A stretch of DNA of 22,928 nt from JACPLA01 sp035291905 (GCA_035291905.1 DATDRF010000207.1:1-22928); one strand, 5' to 3'. Positions 1 through 7,603 are shown, numbered from the stretch's first letter. Translations and numbers: made by a program. The notes: a model not told the origin generated them from the sequence alone.

Positions 1-930
1 CTTTCCGTCAATAAGAACTGCGTGAAAGTAACGGTCATTCCGGGCTTTTTGCCCGGGGATCCTGTTCAAGCAAGCTTCGAGCCGCAAACGAGCTATGTCA
101 CCCTTCTCAACACGGCACGAACAGTGGCGGACACTGCTATAGAACCGCTCAAGGTCACAAGGCTCTTCAAGGACCGGCTCAACGTGATTCTGGTTCAGGG
201 TGAAATTGTGGCAAAACCGGACACAGTAGAGGAACTCGTCACCGTCTGGCGGCCCGAACTCTATGCTGCCACCCTTTTCCGCGAAATCCTGAGCAGGGAC
301 AGCATTCTTGTCGGCGGCCAACCGACCATCGGGATCACTCCTCCTTCGACAATCGAGCTGGCGATCCATCGGTGGCCGATTGACACGATGATGGTGAACT
401 TGAACAAGGAGAGCGACAATCTTTCGGCCGAAAATACTCTCAAATTGATATCCGTTGCCCGCGGCGGCATCCCCGGCTCGGCGCGGCATGGGCTGACTCA
501 GGTTAAGGAGATATTGTCGACGTTCGGAATCGACACAACCTCGTTCTACGCGGTGGACGGCTCAGGCGTCTCCCATTACAACCTTATCACAGCAGATCTC
601 CTTGTCAAGCTTCTTCGCGGCATGTCACAGCAGCCGGAGCTTTTCCCGCTGTTCTATCAGTCGCTGCCCATTGCAGGTGTTGACGGTACGCTGAAAACCC
701 GGATGAGAAATTCTCCGGCGACAGGGAACCTGAGAGCAAAGACCGGATCCATTGGCGGTGTTTCATCGCTTTCGGGCTATGTGACCACCCGCGACGGCGA
801 GCGCCTTGCCTTCTCCATGTTGATGCAGAATTTCATCCTCCCCAGCCGCCACTATCGAAATGCACAGGATGCGATCGGAATCCTCCTCGCCAACTTCAGC
901 CGCAGGGGTTCCGCCACAGCGTCACGCTAG
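1..930 (+). CDS. dacB: D-alanyl-D-alanine carboxypeptidase/endopeptidase, PBP4 (peptidase S13) family, 3' part
   Basis: This is the C-terminal part of a penicillin-binding protein 4-type enzyme, which trims or cleaves D-Ala cross-links of peptidoglycan in the periplasm. The frame is open to the first base of the window (it reads LSVNKNCVKVTV), so the true start and the SxxK nucleophile motif lie outside. What is visible is typical of the S13 family. An SDN (SxN) motif follows NLNKE at about residue 138 of the visible part, VDGSGVSHYN follows at about 185, and the KTG box lies in LRAKTGSIGGVSSLSGY at about 247. Family members are usually 400-500 residues, so roughly the first third is missing because of the window edge, not because the gene is broken. 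A GTG at 22 could start a short ORF but cuts into the conserved domain. The family assignment is firm; whether it is mainly a carboxypeptidase or an endopeptidase cannot be told. Confidence 0.9.
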   Translation, partial: LSVNKNCVKVTVIPGFLPGDPVQASFEPQTSYVTLLNTARTVADTAIEPLKVTRLFKDRLNVILVQGEIVAKPDTVEELVTVWRPELYAATLFREILSRDSILVGGQPTIGITPPSTIELAIHRWPIDTMMVNLNKESDNLSAENTLKLISVARGGIPGSARHGLTQVKEILSTFGIDTTSFYAVDGSGVSHYNLITADLLVKLLRGMSQQPELFPLFYQSLPIAGVDGTLKTRMRNSPATGNLRAKTGSIGGVSSLSGYVTTRDGERLAFSMLMQNFILPSRHYRNAQDAIGILLANFSRRGSATASR

Positions 931-953
931 CCGGTCCTCAGCACATTCATAGA

Positions 954-1058
954 TTCAAAACGCAGAGACGCGGAGAACGCAGAGGATCGCGGAGACTTGC
1001 CTCATATCAAATTGTTCTCAGCGTTATCTCCGCGTCCTCTGCGACTCTGCGATTTGAA
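954..1058. repeat. Long imperfect inverted repeat of the CGCAGAGACGCAGAG type
   Basis: The left arm begins TTCAAAACGCAGAGACGCGG and the right arm ends GACTCTGCGATTTGAA. The reverse complement of the right arm aligns with the left arm over about 40 bases with a few mismatches, giving a roughly 105-base hairpin made of degenerate CGCAGAG/CGCGGAG units. It lies in the gap between the PBP4 gene and the glutaminyl cyclase gene, both on the plus strand. Sequences of this kind recur between genes in many environmental bacterial genomes. No ORF or RNA gene is recognised in it. Confidence 0.75.
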
Positions 1059-1115
1059 CACAGAGTAGCACTTGGAGTCTCCGGTTGATTTTCCCTGAAC
1101 TTTTCTCTACGTTTG

Positions 1116-2090
1116 ATGTCACGCATGAAACCTTTCTCGGGCTTTGCTCTCCCTTTCCTGCTGTTTCTCGGATGTAACTCGACTCCGCGACAGGATCCTG
1201 TGCCGTCGCAGAAACTTCTTCCCGCTCAGGTCCGGATCCCGCAATTCTCGGCCGAACGCGCGTTTGATGATCTGGTTCGCCAGACCTCCTTCGGACCGCG
1301 TAGCCCCGGTTCGCAAGGCTACCAGAAGTGCCTTGCGTTCTTTCAATCGGCCCTTGCCCCCCTGGCAGACACGGTGATCGTGCAGCGGTTTTCCTACAGG
1401 AGTTACAAAGGGGATCCATATCTTGGCAACAACGTCATTGCTCGATTCAATCTCTTCCAGAAGGAGAGAATCCTGCTGACCGCACATTGGGACACCCGCC
1501 CGTGGGCCGATGCTGACGAAAACTCCGCCAACCACACGAAAGCCATCCTTGGTGCAAATGACGGAGCAAGCGGGGTTGCGGTTCTTCTGGAGCTCGCCCG
1601 AATCTTCGAATCCAGCCCCGTCCCCATCGGAGTCGATGTTGTCCTGTTCGACGGGGAAGACGTCGGTCAGACAGGCAACAGTGAAAGCTACTGTCAGGGC
1701 TCGCAATATTTCGCCAAGAACCTGCCGCAGGGATCATTCAGATACGCCATTAATCTCGACATGGTCGGCGATAAGAACCTTGAGATCAAGCGTGAGTCAA
1801 ACTCCGATTCCTATGCTTCTTCGCTTATGGACAGGATCTTCTCCACTGCCCGTGCTCTTGGAATCACCCAGTTCGTTGACGAACGAATCGGGGGAATCTA
1901 TGACGATCATATGCCCCTGAACAAGGTGAATATTCCGGCGGTTGACCTGATCGATTTTGACTATCCGGACGCAACAAACAAGTATTGGCACACCATCGAG
2001 GACACAGTCGACAAATGCAGTCCGGAGAGCCTCGAGGCTGTCGGAACGGTTCTTCTCAACATCATCTATGGGCAAAGAGCAGGCTTCTAA
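1116..2090 (+). CDS. Lipoprotein M28-family glutaminyl-peptide cyclotransferase (type II QC-like)
   Basis: A zinc-dependent M28-fold enzyme that probably converts N-terminal Gln of exported proteins to pyroglutamate. The N-terminus is a lipoprotein signal with lipobox LFLGC (Cys20). The M28/QC signature follows in order: TAHWDTRPWADAD (His124, Asp126), GANDGASG (Asp149), VVLFDGEDVG (Glu181/Asp182), CQGSQYFA, INLDMVGD (Asp215), DDHMPL (His265) and KYWHTIEDT (His292). The FDGED...YC.GSQY.A spacing is that of Bacteroidetes glutaminyl cyclases, not of plain aminopeptidases. The length (324 aa) is normal. ATG 1116 or ATG 1125 could be the start; no strong ribosome-binding site separates them, and a TTG at 1113 is less likely. 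It opens a tight cluster, with the next gene starting 23 bases before its stop. An aminopeptidase activity remains possible. Confidence 0.82.
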   Translation: MSRMKPFSGFALPFLLFLGCNSTPRQDPVPSQKLLPAQVRIPQFSAERAFDDLVRQTSFGPRSPGSQGYQKCLAFFQSALAPLADTVIVQRFSYRSYKGDPYLGNNVIARFNLFQKERILLTAHWDTRPWADADENSANHTKAILGANDGASGVAVLLELARIFESSPVPIGVDVVLFDGEDVGQTGNSESYCQGSQYFAKNLPQGSFRYAINLDMVGDKNLEIKRESNSDSYASSLMDRIFSTARALGITQFVDERIGGIYDDHMPLNKVNIPAVDLIDFDYPDATNKYWHTIEDTVDKCSPESLEAVGTVLLNIIYGQRAGF

Positions 2091-2772
2091 GACGACAATC
2101 ATCAACCAGAACTTCTCCCCTGTTTTCGGGAGATACGAGGCATTCCGGATCCTCATTCCCGGGTTCTATTTTGCCCTTCTCCTCCTGTGTTACTACTGGT
2201 CGTTTCTCTCCCGCTTTGTTCCCGAGGGGCTCTCACCGCTCACACTTCTCGCGCTTTTCGCCGGGGCGACCATTGTTGCCGGATTGACCATGTACGCGAA
2301 AGAAACGCCGAAGCGCCGCCGGGCGTTTCAGGAGAATCAACCGAGCCAATACTTGAGCGCCAGGGCACGCACGATGAAAGAGATGCCGCTTCTCGACGAT
2401 GCCGAGGCGAGCCGGCTGTACTTCTATCTGCTCAACAACTACATTCCGCCGATTTTTCATGAGAAGATCTTCTTTTTCGGAATGATCTATTCCATCATGA
2501 TCCAGGTTCGCCGCACCTCGTTCTGGTTCGGTCTCGCCGGCCTCGCATCGGTGCTCGTGCAGCTCTCCCTGAATCTCTCGCTGGCAGAGCAGCAGCCCCT
2601 TGTTGTTTTTACGGTCGTTGTTTGGATGGTCTATGTCTTGAACATTCGCTACAACAAGGCCGACAGGAAAATGCAGGAGAATTACCGGGACCAGATTTTC
2701 TGGATGGAGATGAACGGCCCTCTGATCGAAAGCATTCTCCGAAAACGCCAATCGATTCCCCCTCAACAGTAG
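2068..2772 (+). CDS. Small multi-pass membrane protein, unknown function
   Basis: I do not recognise the family. The 234-residue product begins MGKEQASKTTIINQN. The start is ATG 2068, overlapping the cyclase gene by 23 bases; the frame is open further upstream, but that stretch lies inside the cyclase gene and reads as non-coding. Four likely membrane segments are visible, in two pairs: one near residues 25-45 (IPGFYFALLLLCYYW), one near 55-75 (LTLLALFAGATIVAGL), and two near 150-195 (FWFGLAGLASVLVQLSL and LVVFTVVVWMVYVLNI). A soluble stretch of about 70 residues lies between the pairs and contains RARTMKEMPLLDDAEASRLY. The C-terminus is charged. It sits between the cyclase gene and prmA with translational coupling on one side and a 1-base gap on the other, so co-expression is likely. 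This does not reveal its job. Confidence 0.72.
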   Translation: MGKEQASKTTIINQNFSPVFGRYEAFRILIPGFYFALLLLCYYWSFLSRFVPEGLSPLTLLALFAGATIVAGLTMYAKETPKRRRAFQENQPSQYLSARARTMKEMPLLDDAEASRLYFYLLNNYIPPIFHEKIFFFGMIYSIMIQVRRTSFWFGLAGLASVLVQLSLNLSLAEQQPLVVFTVVVWMVYVLNIRYNKADRKMQENYRDQIFWMEMNGPLIESILRKRQSIPPQQ

Positions 2773-2773
2773 C

Positions 2774-3655
2774 ATGCACCAACGTCTCTGGCACCAGATT
2801 ACCCTCCTCCTGCCGCTCCGATATCACGATCTCATCACAGGACAGCTTGCACTTCTCGGCTTTGAAGGATTTCAGCAGGAAGACCATGCCCTCCAGTGCT
2901 ATGCAAGAAACAGTAAGTGGGGAGAGCAAATGGAACGGCGGCTTCGGGATTTCCTTACCCGTTTCAAGAAAGAGTTCCCCTCGTGTGACGTAACATACTC
3001 GAGGAAGACGATCAAAGAGCAGAATTGGAACGCCCGCTGGGAACGTTCGATGGGGATTGTCGAGGTGACCCCCAGGATGATCATCAAGCCGAGCTGGAAG
3101 AAGTTGAGGAAGAAGGATCGGGGAAAGGTTGTGCTTCAGATCGATCCCAAAATGTCATTCGGCACCGGGCACCACGAATCGACCCGCCTTTGTCTGTTTC
3201 TGCTGGAAGAACATCTTCGCAGCGGCAGCAAGATCCTCGACGTCGGCTGCGGGACCGGTGTTCTTTCGATTGCAGCCGCGAAGCTCGGGGCAAAAGCGGC
3301 TCTTGGAATCGACAATGATGACTGGTCGGTGGTCAATGCGAAGGAGAATGTGAAGAACAATCGTGTCGGAAACGGAGTGAAGATTGCCAAGGGCGATGTT
3401 CGGCGCCTCCCAAAAGGCCGGTTCGACCTGATCATGAGCAACATCGACCTTCACACCAATCTGCGGTCAATTCCCTCATATGGAAAAAAGCTCGCACGGG
3501 GCGGCGTGGTGATTCTTTCGGGCCTTCTTACCGCCGATCTCCCTGCAATCCTCAAGGCCCTCCCGCCCGTGAAACTTGTTCCGGTCGAGCTGCTGGAAGA
3601 AAACGAATGGGTAGCCCTGGCCCTTGCAGGAAGCGATGCGCCTCAGCGTCATTGA
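2774..3655 (+). CDS. prmA: Ribosomal protein L11 methyltransferase
   Basis: A SAM-dependent cytoplasmic methyltransferase that trimethylates ribosomal protein L11. The family hallmarks are all present: the linker motif NWNARWERSM (about 84-93), the PrmA-specific MSFGTGHHEST loop (127-137), SAM-binding motif I ILDVGCGTGVLSIAAAKLGA (154-173), the acidic end of strand 2 in GIDNDD, and a substrate-side SNI (222-224) where many homologues have ANI. The length of 293 residues is normal. ATG 2774 begins one base after the stop of the membrane-protein gene, and the last 20 bases overlap the next gene, so all four genes here are probably on one transcript. PrmA is the best-supported call; the wider protein-lysine/arginine methyltransferase superfamily is the only alternative. 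Confidence 0.92.
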   Translation: MHQRLWHQITLLLPLRYHDLITGQLALLGFEGFQQEDHALQCYARNSKWGEQMERRLRDFLTRFKKEFPSCDVTYSRKTIKEQNWNARWERSMGIVEVTPRMIIKPSWKKLRKKDRGKVVLQIDPKMSFGTGHHESTRLCLFLLEEHLRSGSKILDVGCGTGVLSIAAAKLGAKAALGIDNDDWSVVNAKENVKNNRVGNGVKIAKGDVRRLPKGRFDLIMSNIDLHTNLRSIPSYGKKLARGGVVILSGLLTADLPAILKALPPVKLVPVELLEENEWVALALAGSDAPQRH

Positions 3656-4553
3656 TATCGGAACAAACACGATCCTCCTGCTGATTGCGGACATCGATCC
3701 CCGGGGAGGACTCACACCCGTCTATCATGGACACGAAATTCCCCGATTGGGGATGGGTGTCGATGAACACCGCGAGATTCACACCGAGGCGCTCGAACGG
3801 GCGATAACCATCATTCAAGCTTTTGTTGCCGCCTCAAAACGCTTCAGCGCTGACAGGATCATCGCCTGCGGCACAAGCGCCCTGAGAGATGCTGCAAACC
3901 GCGATGAAGTACTCTCCCGAATCAAGCGTGACACGGGAGTCGATGTTGAGGTCATATCAGGCAAGGGAGAGGCCGATCTGACATATCTTGGGGCGGTCGG
4001 CGAGTTCATGAGACTGGGGGAATATCAGAAGTTTGCCGTTCTCGATATCGGGGGAGGAAGCACGGAGATTACATCAGGAAGCGGGCTGAAGGTTCACGAC
4101 AAGCGGAGCCACGACATCGGATGTGTTCGGCTCACGGAACGTTTTCTTAGGAGCTCTCCTCCTACATTCGCCGAGATCAATCAGGCGAAGGAATCGATCG
4201 ACGAGCACACGGGGTCCCTTCGGCCACTGGACAAAACCGCCCGTCTCATCGGAGTTGCCGGGACACTCACGACACTCGCAGCAATTGACCTGGATCTCCC
4301 GGCCTACGACCCACTCAGAGTCAGCGGACACCGCTTGAGCCGCAAAACGATCGAATCGATTTTCGACCGGTTGAAGACGAAAACTGTCCAACAATTGAAG
4401 GAGATACCTCAGATTCTCCCCGGCCGGGCCGATATCCTCCTTGCGGGAATCTTGATCTTGCTGGAAGTGCTGGATGGATTGAAAAGCGATGAAATTGTTG
4501 TGAGCGATCGGGGATTGCGGTACGGCCTAGCAATGAGGCATGCTCTTCGGTAG
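3636..4553 (+). CDS. ppx: Exopolyphosphatase / pppGpp phosphohydrolase (Ppx/GppA family)
   Basis: An ASKHA-fold phosphatase that hydrolyses terminal phosphates of polyphosphate and/or pppGpp, acting in phosphate storage and the stringent response. Visible motifs are the phosphate-1 loop VIDIGTNTILLLIAD (5-19), CGTSALRDAANRD, VISGKGEADLTYLGA with the likely catalytic Glu112, VLDIGGGSTEI (135-145), IGVAGTLTTLAA and RADILLAGILILLEV near the C-terminus. At 306 residues it is the short form without the C-terminal HD-like domain of E. coli Ppx (about 510 aa). ATG 3636 is chosen because it is preceded by GCAGGAAG and begins directly with the conserved MRLSVIDIG; a TTG at 3624 is less likely. It overlaps prmA by 20 bases. 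Sequence alone does not decide between polyphosphate and pppGpp as the main substrate. Confidence 0.88.
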   Translation: MRLSVIDIGTNTILLLIADIDPRGGLTPVYHGHEIPRLGMGVDEHREIHTEALERAITIIQAFVAASKRFSADRIIACGTSALRDAANRDEVLSRIKRDTGVDVEVISGKGEADLTYLGAVGEFMRLGEYQKFAVLDIGGGSTEITSGSGLKVHDKRSHDIGCVRLTERFLRSSPPTFAEINQAKESIDEHTGSLRPLDKTARLIGVAGTLTTLAAIDLDLPAYDPLRVSGHRLSRKTIESIFDRLKTKTVQQLKEIPQILPGRADILLAGILILLEVLDGLKSDEIVVSDRGLRYGLAMRHALR

Positions 4554-4674
4554 TGGTTCGTTTCTTCAATTCTTTGCGCTCTCTGCGCCTCCTTCGCGTT
4601 CTTTGCGGTTTGCTTTTTTCTTAACCGCAAAGGTCGCCAAGAAGGCGCAAAGGACGCAGAGAAAAAGAGAACCA
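4554..4674. repeat. 121-bp imperfect hairpin repeat (CTTTGCG/CGCAAAG type) between convergent genes
   Basis: The arms begin TGGTTC at 4554 and end GAACCA at 4674. Between them, TCTTTGCGCTCTCTGCGCC...TTCTTTGCGGTT pairs with AACCGCAAAGG...CGCAAAGGACGCAGAGA. It starts directly after the ppx stop (4553) and ends 18 bases before the stop of the convergent cysteine desulfurase gene (4692). It could therefore act as a bidirectional terminator, which is inference. It belongs to the same broad repeat type as 954-1058 but is not a close copy. Confidence 0.75.
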
Positions 4675-4691
4675 CGTACCCCCAGGTTTCT

Positions 4692-5849
4692 TCAGCCCGA
4701 TGCACCCATTGTCTTCAACACCTCCTTTAAGGACGTCACCGCCTGATCAACGTCGTCCTCAGTCGTCGACCTCCCCATCGAGAATCGTATCGTTGCCCTC
4801 GCTGTCTTCTCGTCCCTCCCCATAGCCATCAGCACATGTGATGGCTCGAGCGTTCCCGACGTGCATGCGGACCCGCTTGTAACGGCAATCCCCCTCAGGT
4901 CCATCCCCATAATGAGGGCCTCTCCGTCAATCTTCACCTTTGAGGAATCAAACGAGACACTCAGAACGTTGGGAAGGACGTCATTCTGGTCACCGTTAAA
5001 GAGAATTCCCTGAAAACTCTTCAGCCGTTCCGTCAGATGCTTTCTGAGGGACATGAGCCGGGCCCTCTCGGTTTCCATCATCCATGAGGCTATTTCGAAC
5101 GCTTTGGCAAATCCTGCAGCGAGTGGGACATTCTCAGTACCGGCCCGTCTGTTCTGTTCCTGCCCACCCCCTTCCAGGAACGGCGCTATGACCGTCCCTT
5201 TCCGTATGTAAAGCGCACCGATTCCCTTCGGCCCGTACATCTTGTGGGCGGAGACGGAGAGCAAATCGACCCCCAGCTCATTTACGCTGACAGGAATCTT
5301 TCCTGCGGATTGTACGGCATCGGAATGTACGACGCACCCGTGTTTGTGCGCACGATCTGCAATTTCCCGAATCGGCTGAATGGTTCCTGTTTCGTTATTG
5401 GCATGCATCACCGAAACGAGGCCTGTAGACGATGCGAGCAGTCCGTCAAGAGCGTCCAGATCGACAACACCGTCGGGTTTCACCGGAAGAAGGTCCACAC
5501 GCAGGCCCCATTTGCGCAAGGCGAGCGCCGGATGGAGTACGGCATGATGCTCGACCGCGCTGACGATCAATTGCTTGCGACCTGAAACCTGCATCGACGT
5601 CGCCACACCCTTCACGGCATGATTGTCCGATTCAGTCCCGCCGCTCGTAAAGAACACTTCGTCGGGCCTCGCAGAGAGCTGTGCGGCGATCGAATCGCGG
5701 CTCTCTTCAAGGACGGCCCTTGCCTTCCGCCCAAAGCCATGGACAGAGGAGGCATTGCCGTACGTATTCTGAAAATGCGGCGCCATTGCCTCGATGACTT
5801 CGGGTGCGATGGGAGTCGTGGCGCTATGATCCAGGTAAATGAGCTTCAT
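4692..5849 (-). CDS. Cysteine desulfurase, NifS/IscS type (class V aminotransferase fold)
   Basis: A PLP-dependent enzyme that takes sulfur from L-cysteine as a persulfide for Fe-S cluster assembly and other sulfur transfer. Visible features are the N-terminal IYLDHSATTP, TSGGTESDNHAV, the PLP-stacking His region SAVEHHAVL (about 98-106), MHANNETGTIQPI, the PLP Asp in HSDAVQSAGK, Schiff-base Lys203 in SVSAHKMYGPKG, RRAGTENV, and the persulfide Cys329 in SGSACTSGTLEPSHVL. The 385-residue length and the short active-site loop indicate group I (NifS/IscS). ATG 5849 starts exactly at the conserved N-terminus. No IscU, SufE or mnmA gene is adjacent, so its specific partner (Fe-S assembly or tRNA thiolation) cannot be inferred. 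It has its own candidate promoter just upstream. Confidence 0.95.
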   Translation of the reverse strand: MKLIYLDHSATTPIAPEVIEAMAPHFQNTYGNASSVHGFGRKARAVLEESRDSIAAQLSARPDEVFFTSGGTESDNHAVKGVATSMQVSGRKQLIVSAVEHHAVLHPALALRKWGLRVDLLPVKPDGVVDLDALDGLLASSTGLVSVMHANNETGTIQPIREIADRAHKHGCVVHSDAVQSAGKIPVSVNELGVDLLSVSAHKMYGPKGIGALYIRKGTVIAPFLEGGGQEQNRRAGTENVPLAAGFAKAFEIASWMMETERARLMSLRKHLTERLKSFQGILFNGDQNDVLPNVLSVSFDSSKVKIDGEALIMGMDLRGIAVTSGSACTSGTLEPSHVLMAMGRDEKTARATIRFSMGRSTTEDDVDQAVTSLKEVLKTMGASG

Positions 5850-5855
5850 GGGTGC

Positions 5856-5884
5856 AATATATTCCGAATTCGTCCGCGTATCAA
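5856..5884 (-). promoter_or_regulatory. Candidate sigma-70-type promoter for the cysteine desulfurase gene
   Basis: On the minus strand, TTGATA is followed after exactly 17 bases by TATATT, which ends six bases before the ATG at 5849. A transcript from it would start at or next to the start codon, so the mRNA would be nearly leaderless. The match is by eye only. It sits immediately downstream of the terminator at 5884-5918, where a new promoter is expected. Confidence 0.4.
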
Positions 5885-5918
5885 CAAAAAAGCCGATGCG
5901 AGAATTCCCGCATCGGCT
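5884..5918 (-). terminator. Rho-independent terminator of the sigma/anti-sigma operon
   Basis: On the minus strand, AGCCGATGCG and CGCATCGGCT form a perfect 10-bp stem around an 8-base loop, followed by TTTTTTG. It lies 20 bases beyond the stop of the Spy-like gene (5938), so it should end that operon and insulate the desulfurase gene. Confidence 0.9.
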
Positions 5919-5937
5919 TCCCCGTTTCTGTTCACGC

Positions 5938-6417
5938 TCAACGCGGAGGACCGCCCCTCATCCTCTGCCCCTGCATTTCACGCATGATTTCCCGCACATT
6001 CCTGTAGAAGTTACGTTCGAACACAAGGTAGTCCGCCATCTGTTTCGCCGTGAGGATTTTTGCAATGTCATCGAAGAACCGTCCGCGCGCTTCGACGGCT
6101 GGGTCGGCCATGTTCCGCAGATCATCGATCACCTTCTGGAAATCCTTGTCAGAGGCATTCTCACGCCGAAGCCTGGCAAGCTCATCGAGGAGTCCGTCTC
6201 GTTTCTTGTTGAGATCCGCAAGCTCTCCCCTGTGTTTGTTGTAGCGGGTAAAGAATCTCAGCGAGGTCTCCTCGTCAAGCTTCAGGACCTCCATCATCCG
6301 CAGCTTCTTGTACTGTTCCAGCCGCTCGGCTGCCCTTGGGGGCATCGGCATTTGGTCCTGGGCTGCCGCTACTCCCACAACCGCGGCGAGAAGCACCGAC
6401 AGAAGGATATACCTCAT
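5938..6417 (-). CDS. Periplasmic Spy/CpxP-like protein (LTxxQ-type, heavy-metal/envelope stress family)
   Basis: A small exported helical protein of 159 residues. The N-terminus is a signal peptide (MRYILLSVLLAAVVGVAAA) with a predicted cut before Gln20 (AAA|QDQ). The mature part is rich in charged helices with many Arg/Lys/Glu (LGELADLNKKRDGLLDELARLR-like pattern) and carries ILTAKQMADYLVFE near residue 125, which resembles the LTxxQ motif of Spy/CpxP/ZraP proteins. These are periplasmic chaperones or stress sensors. The start ATG overlaps the stop of the anti-sigma gene (ATGA, 4-base overlap), so it is the third gene of the ECF operon and is probably either a target or a feedback element of the envelope response. 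Sequence conservation with CpxP is weak, so the family call is moderate. Confidence 0.7.
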   Translation of the reverse strand: MRYILLSVLLAAVVGVAAAQDQMPMPPRAAERLEQYKKLRMMEVLKLDEETSLRFFTRYNKHRGELADLNKKRDGLLDELARLRRENASDKDFQKVIDDLRNMADPAVEARGRFFDDIAKILTAKQMADYLVFERNFYRNVREIMREMQGQRMRGGPPR

Positions 6418-7025
6418 AGGATTTTCCTTTCTCCCATCCGTTCAAGAATGACCTTGACTTCGTCGTCGGTCAGTTCGGTCATCGACAAGAGGGCCTCATC
6501 ATCGTTATCAGTAAGAATCGTCACGGCAAGCTTCTGGCTTATGGCCCCATCGGGAAGAGCAGAGGCAAGAGATTCGGTCGATGGTATAAGATACAGCGAT
6601 TGATACTCCGGCTGTTCGATTGCCACTTCGGCCAACTCATCTGATTCGAGCCCGTCAAGAACTGCCCGTAAATCGGCGTCCTTCTTCAACGGGACCTGCA
6701 GGAGCACAGCGATGATGATCGCCAGTGCCCCGAGCGGGGCAAGAAATCGGGCGATAAGGGGGTCTTCTTTGCGGTCAACCTTTCCCGCAATCCTTTCACG
6801 AAGGCGCGGAAGAACAGTGTTGAAATAGTGAGTCGGGGGATCTGCAGGGCGAACTCCCCGCAGCATGACTGCAAGATCCTTGAGCTCATCAAGACTGCGG
6901 GCACATTCGTCGCACGATGCCAGATGAGCCGCGAGCTCCTCCCGCTGGTCTCCATCAAGCTTGCCGGTCACAAAGTCCGGAAGCAGGAGCCGATAATATT
7001 TATGATTGGTGCGCACGGCGCACAT
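6414..7025 (-). CDS. Membrane-anchored zinc-finger anti-sigma factor
   Basis: The N-terminal domain has the zinc-binding anti-sigma signature HLASCDEC (His34-x3-Cys38-x2-Cys41) inside a helical region that would bind the sigma factor. One transmembrane segment follows at about 94-112 (FLAPLGALAIIIAVLLQV), then a C-terminal periplasmic part of about 90 residues that I do not recognise. It should hold the neighbouring ECF sigma factor at the inner membrane until a stress signal releases it. The start ATG 7025 lies 26 bases inside the end of the sigma gene, and the stop overlaps the start of the Spy-like gene by 4 bases, so all three are translationally coupled. Total length is 203 residues. The role rests on the finger, the single membrane segment and gene order. 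Confidence 0.85.
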   Translation of the reverse strand: MCAVRTNHKYYRLLLPDFVTGKLDGDQREELAAHLASCDECARSLDELKDLAVMLRGVRPADPPTHYFNTVLPRLRERIAGKVDRKEDPLIARFLAPLGALAIIIAVLLQVPLKKDADLRAVLDGLESDELAEVAIEQPEYQSLYLIPSTESLASALPDGAISQKLAVTILTDNDDEALLSMTELTDDEVKVILERMGERKIL

Positions 7026-7554
7026 ATTCCTCTATTTTGTGAAGTGCATGAAAATAATTCGCTTTCAACCCGCCGACGGACGTTTTGAGGATGGCGGCAA
7101 TTTCCTCGTACGACAGATCGTCCTGATACCTCATGACGAAGACTGCTTTCTGCTTCTCCGGCAACCGCTGAATTGCCTCTTCAATCAACCTCTTGTCCTC
7201 ATCCTGTTCCGCCGCCTGATCGGGTCGGTGTCCGCGTGTGTCCTCGTGCTCGAGGAGACTGTCCACCTGAAAGAATTCTCTGACCTTCTGCCGCCTGAGG
7301 GCATTGAGCGATGCGTTCACCGCAATTCGATATAACCATGTGTAGAGTCCGGATTCGCTGCGGAATTCCCGAATCCGTTCATAGACTTTGATGAAGACTT
7401 CCTGAACAATGTCGTCTGCATCCGCATGGCTGGAGAGAAACCTCCGGACAACCCAATAGACTTTCTCCTGATACCGGAGAACGATTTCGTTGAACGCCGA
7501 TTCTTCGCCTTGCCGGAACGCTTCTATGAGTTCAAGGTCGCTGCGTTCTGTCAT
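7000..7554 (-). CDS. ECF-type RNA polymerase sigma factor (sigma-70 family)
   Basis: A 184-residue two-domain sigma factor. Sigma region 2 runs from about 10 to 80 (AFNEIVLRYQEKVYWVVRRFL, then DADDIVQEVFIKVYERI and the region 2.3/2.4 segment YTWLYRIAVNASLNALRRQK). A linker of about 30 charged residues follows. Region 4 runs from about 125 to 180 (LPEKQKAVFVMRYQDDLSYEEIAAIL, then the recognition helix in TSVGGLKANYFHALHKIEEYV). It lacks regions 1 and 3, as ECF factors do, and is of the RpoE/SigW-like group. It is the first gene of a three-gene operon with an anti-sigma factor and a Spy-like protein. This suggests an envelope-stress regulon, perhaps autoregulated from the upstream candidate promoter. 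Confidence 0.95.
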   Translation of the reverse strand: MTERSDLELIEAFRQGEESAFNEIVLRYQEKVYWVVRRFLSSHADADDIVQEVFIKVYERIREFRSESGLYTWLYRIAVNASLNALRRQKVREFFQVDSLLEHEDTRGHRPDQAAEQDEDKRLIEEAIQRLPEKQKAVFVMRYQDDLSYEEIAAILKTSVGGLKANYFHALHKIEEYVRRAHQS

Positions 7555-7576
7555 TCCGAAATCATCTTTTCATGAA

Positions 7577-7603
7577 TTTGACAGTTTTCTGCGGAAAAAG
7601 TTT
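7577..7603 (-). promoter_or_regulatory. Candidate ECF-type promoter of the sigma operon
   Basis: On the minus strand, AAACTT is followed after 15 bases by GTCAAA, resembling the GAACTT-N15/16-GTC pattern of RpoE-like ECF promoters. It lies 23 bases upstream of the sigma ATG at 7554, which leaves room for a short leader. This arrangement would make the operon autoregulated, which is common for ECF factors. It is a by-eye match with one clear deviation (AAACTT for GAACTT). Confidence 0.35.

Noticed and set aside
1116..2090. Calling the M28 protein a plain aminopeptidase
   Set aside because: The FDGED...YC.GSQY.A pattern and the lipoprotein signal fit glutaminyl cyclases better, although aminopeptidase activity is not excluded.
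5839..6603. 254-codon plus-strand ORF over the Spy-like gene and the terminator
   Set aside because: It runs antisense through a well-formed terminator and two coupled genes; it is a shadow frame.
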